Part shown: positions 7,379-8,524 of the stretch, one piece after another
Layout: every line of letters starts with the position of its first letter
How positions within the stretch are numbered: the first letter of the stretch is position 1
Source: Bacteroidales bacterium UBA2559
GTDB taxonomy: Bacteria > Bacteroidota > Bacteroidia > Bacteroidales > Bacteroidaceae
Length of the DNA stretch: 8,524 nt
Reading direction: 5' to 3'
Assembly: GCA_002340405.1 (NCBI GenBank)
Contig: DDLZ01000025.1
Location: 1-8,524, forward strand
Position numbers and translations under genes: made by a program
Notes under the pieces: model-generated
The model's input: the letters and a program-made list of their open reading frames with translations, nothing else
What the model was told of the DNA's origin: nothing
Databases searched by the model: none

Positions 7379-8524
7379 TCAACCTACCGTATTTTCAAGT
7401 GAGACGGCAAGAAGGCGTTGTGCCTCGACCGCAAATTCCATGGGAAGCTTGTTAAGCACCTCCTTAGCATATCCGTTCACTATAAGTCCTATGGCCTGTT
7501 CCATGGGTATGCCACGCTGATTGCAGTAAAAGAGCTGGTCCTCCGAAATCTTTGACGTGGTGGCCTCATGTTCCACAATGGCCGTCTCGTTCTTCACATC
7601 TATATAAGGGAAGGTATGGGCTCCGCATCTCTCCCCAAGCAGAAGCGAATCACACTGGCTGAAGTTTCGGGCGCCATCGGCTTTTTCTCCCACCTTGATC
7701 AGGCCCCGATAGGAATTTTGACTCTGTCCTGCCGAAATTCCTTTGCTGATTACGGTACTGCCGGTGTTTTTTCCCAGATGTATCATCTTTGTACCGGTAT
7801 CGGCCTGTTGGAAATGGTTGGTCAGAGCTACCGAATAGAATTCGCCCCGGGAGCCGTCACCCTGCAATATGCAGCTGGGATATTTCCATGTTATGGCTGA
7901 GCCTGTCTCTACCTGAGTCCATGAGAGTTTGCTATTCACACCGCGTAACAGACCACGTTTGGTCACGAAATTATAGACACCGCCCCTGCCGTTCTCATCA
8001 CCCGGATACCAATTCTGCACGGTGCTGTATTTGACCTCGGCACGATCCAGGAGTATTATCTCCACTATGGCGGCATGCAACTGGTTCTCATCGCGCATAG
8101 GCGCGGTACAGCCCTCCAGGTATGATACGTAACTGTCGTCATCGGCCACAATAAGGGTCCGTTCAAACTGTCCGGTACCTGCCGCATTGATACGGAAATA
8201 GGTGGAGAGCTCCATAGGGCATCTCACCCCCTTTGGAATATATACGAACGAACCGTCGCTGAAAACCGCACTGTTAAGTGCCGCAAAAAAGTTGTCCCGG
8301 TAGCTGACCACACTGCCCAGATAACGGCGTACCAGCTCCGGATGATCCTTGACAGCTTCCCCCATCGAGCAGAATATTATACCCTTTTCAGCCAGAGTCT
8401 CCTTAAAAGTGGTCTTAACCGATACTGAATCCATAACAGCGTCAACCGCCACACCTCCGCTCAAAGCAAGCCGTTCCTCAAGAGGTATGCCCAGTTTGTC
8501 AAAGGTCTTCATAATTTGAGGATC
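7379..8524 (-). CDS. sufB: Fe-S cluster assembly scaffold protein SufB (5' end cut by window)
   Basis: Core scaffold subunit of SufBC2D that accepts persulfide sulfur and holds the nascent Fe-S cluster. The frame stays open to the right edge. The codons before the internal ATG at 8512 read D-P-Q-I, continuing the SufB pattern [13 protein letters not shown], so that ATG is not the true start. The visible part has 381 codons, and about 100-115 N-terminal residues lie outside. Counting from the internal Met, functional residues are C135 in LEGCTAP (E. coli C254, sulfur entry), C287 in NFSQCDS (E. coli C405) and E316 in VEHEATTS (E. coli E434); the spacing from C287 to the end equals that of E. 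coli SufB (90 residues). Other family runs are [44 protein letters not shown] and CGAHTFPYI. It is the first visible gene of the suf operon, whose promoter would be outside. Confidence 0.97.
   Translation of the reverse strand, partial: DPQIMKTFDKLGIPLEERLALSGGVAVDAVMDSVSVKTTFKETLAEKGIIFCSMGEAVKDHPELVRRYLGSVVSYRDNFFAALNSAVFSDGSFVYIPKGVRCPMELSTYFRINAAGTGQFERTLIVADDDSYVSYLEGCTAPMRDENQLHAAIVEIILLDRAEVKYSTVQNWYPGDENGRGGVYNFVTKRGLLRGVNSKLSWTQVETGSAITWKYPSCILQGDGSRGEFYSVALTNHFQQADTGTKMIHLGKNTGSTVISKGISAGQSQNSYRGLIKVGEKADGARNFSQCDSLLLGERCGAHTFPYIDVKNETAIVEHEATTSKISEDQLFYCNQRGIPMEQAIGLIVNGYAKEVLNKLPMEFAVEAQRLLAVSLENTVG

Noticed and set aside
7379..8512. SufB starting at the ATG at 8512
   Set aside because: A 377-residue SufB would lack its N-terminal part; the frame continues to the edge with residues matching SufB, so the gene is cut by the window rather than short.

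Overview
The window looks like an ordinary chromosomal segment from a Bacteroidota bacterium, most likely order Bacteroidales. The basis is a suf operon of Bacteroidota type, a lipoprotein with an acidic run directly after its lipobox cysteine (the Bacteroidota surface-export signal), A-rich leaders with no strong Shine-Dalgarno sequence, and two copies of the TAnnTTTG -7 promoter element used by the Bacteroidota primary sigma factor. Genus or species cannot be given from this.

All seven genes lie on the minus strand, so the window reads from right to left. Positions 8524-4029 hold sufB (5' end cut by the window edge), sufC, sufD and sufS, packed with gaps of 18, 3 and 11 bases. Together they encode an iron-sulfur cluster assembly machine: SufS takes sulfur from cysteine, and SufB, SufC and SufD form the ATP-driven scaffold. 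All expected catalytic residues visible here are intact. No sulfur-transfer partner (SufE or SufU) and no A-type carrier (SufA) lies downstream of sufS.

An 88-base gap with a good -7 element (3993-4000) separates suf from a second unit. This unit holds a 475-residue surface-type lipoprotein of unknown function (3940-2513) and, 41 bases later, a FabH-like beta-ketoacyl-ACP synthase III of 360 residues (2471-1389). The lipoprotein gene is clearly richer in A+T than suf (hand counts of about 37% GC at 3421-3600 against about 58% at 4501-4680).

An 84-base gap with another -7 element (1344-1351) leads to gpmI, the cofactor-independent phosphoglycerate mutase of glycolysis (1304 to the left edge), whose 3' end is cut off by the window. 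There is no stretch above 300 bases without a gene, and I see no RNA gene, mobile element, CRISPR array or convincing terminator. I found no undescribed system. The least explained part is the lipoprotein and its pairing with the FabH-like enzyme; the cysteine tail of SufD is the most interesting small detail.
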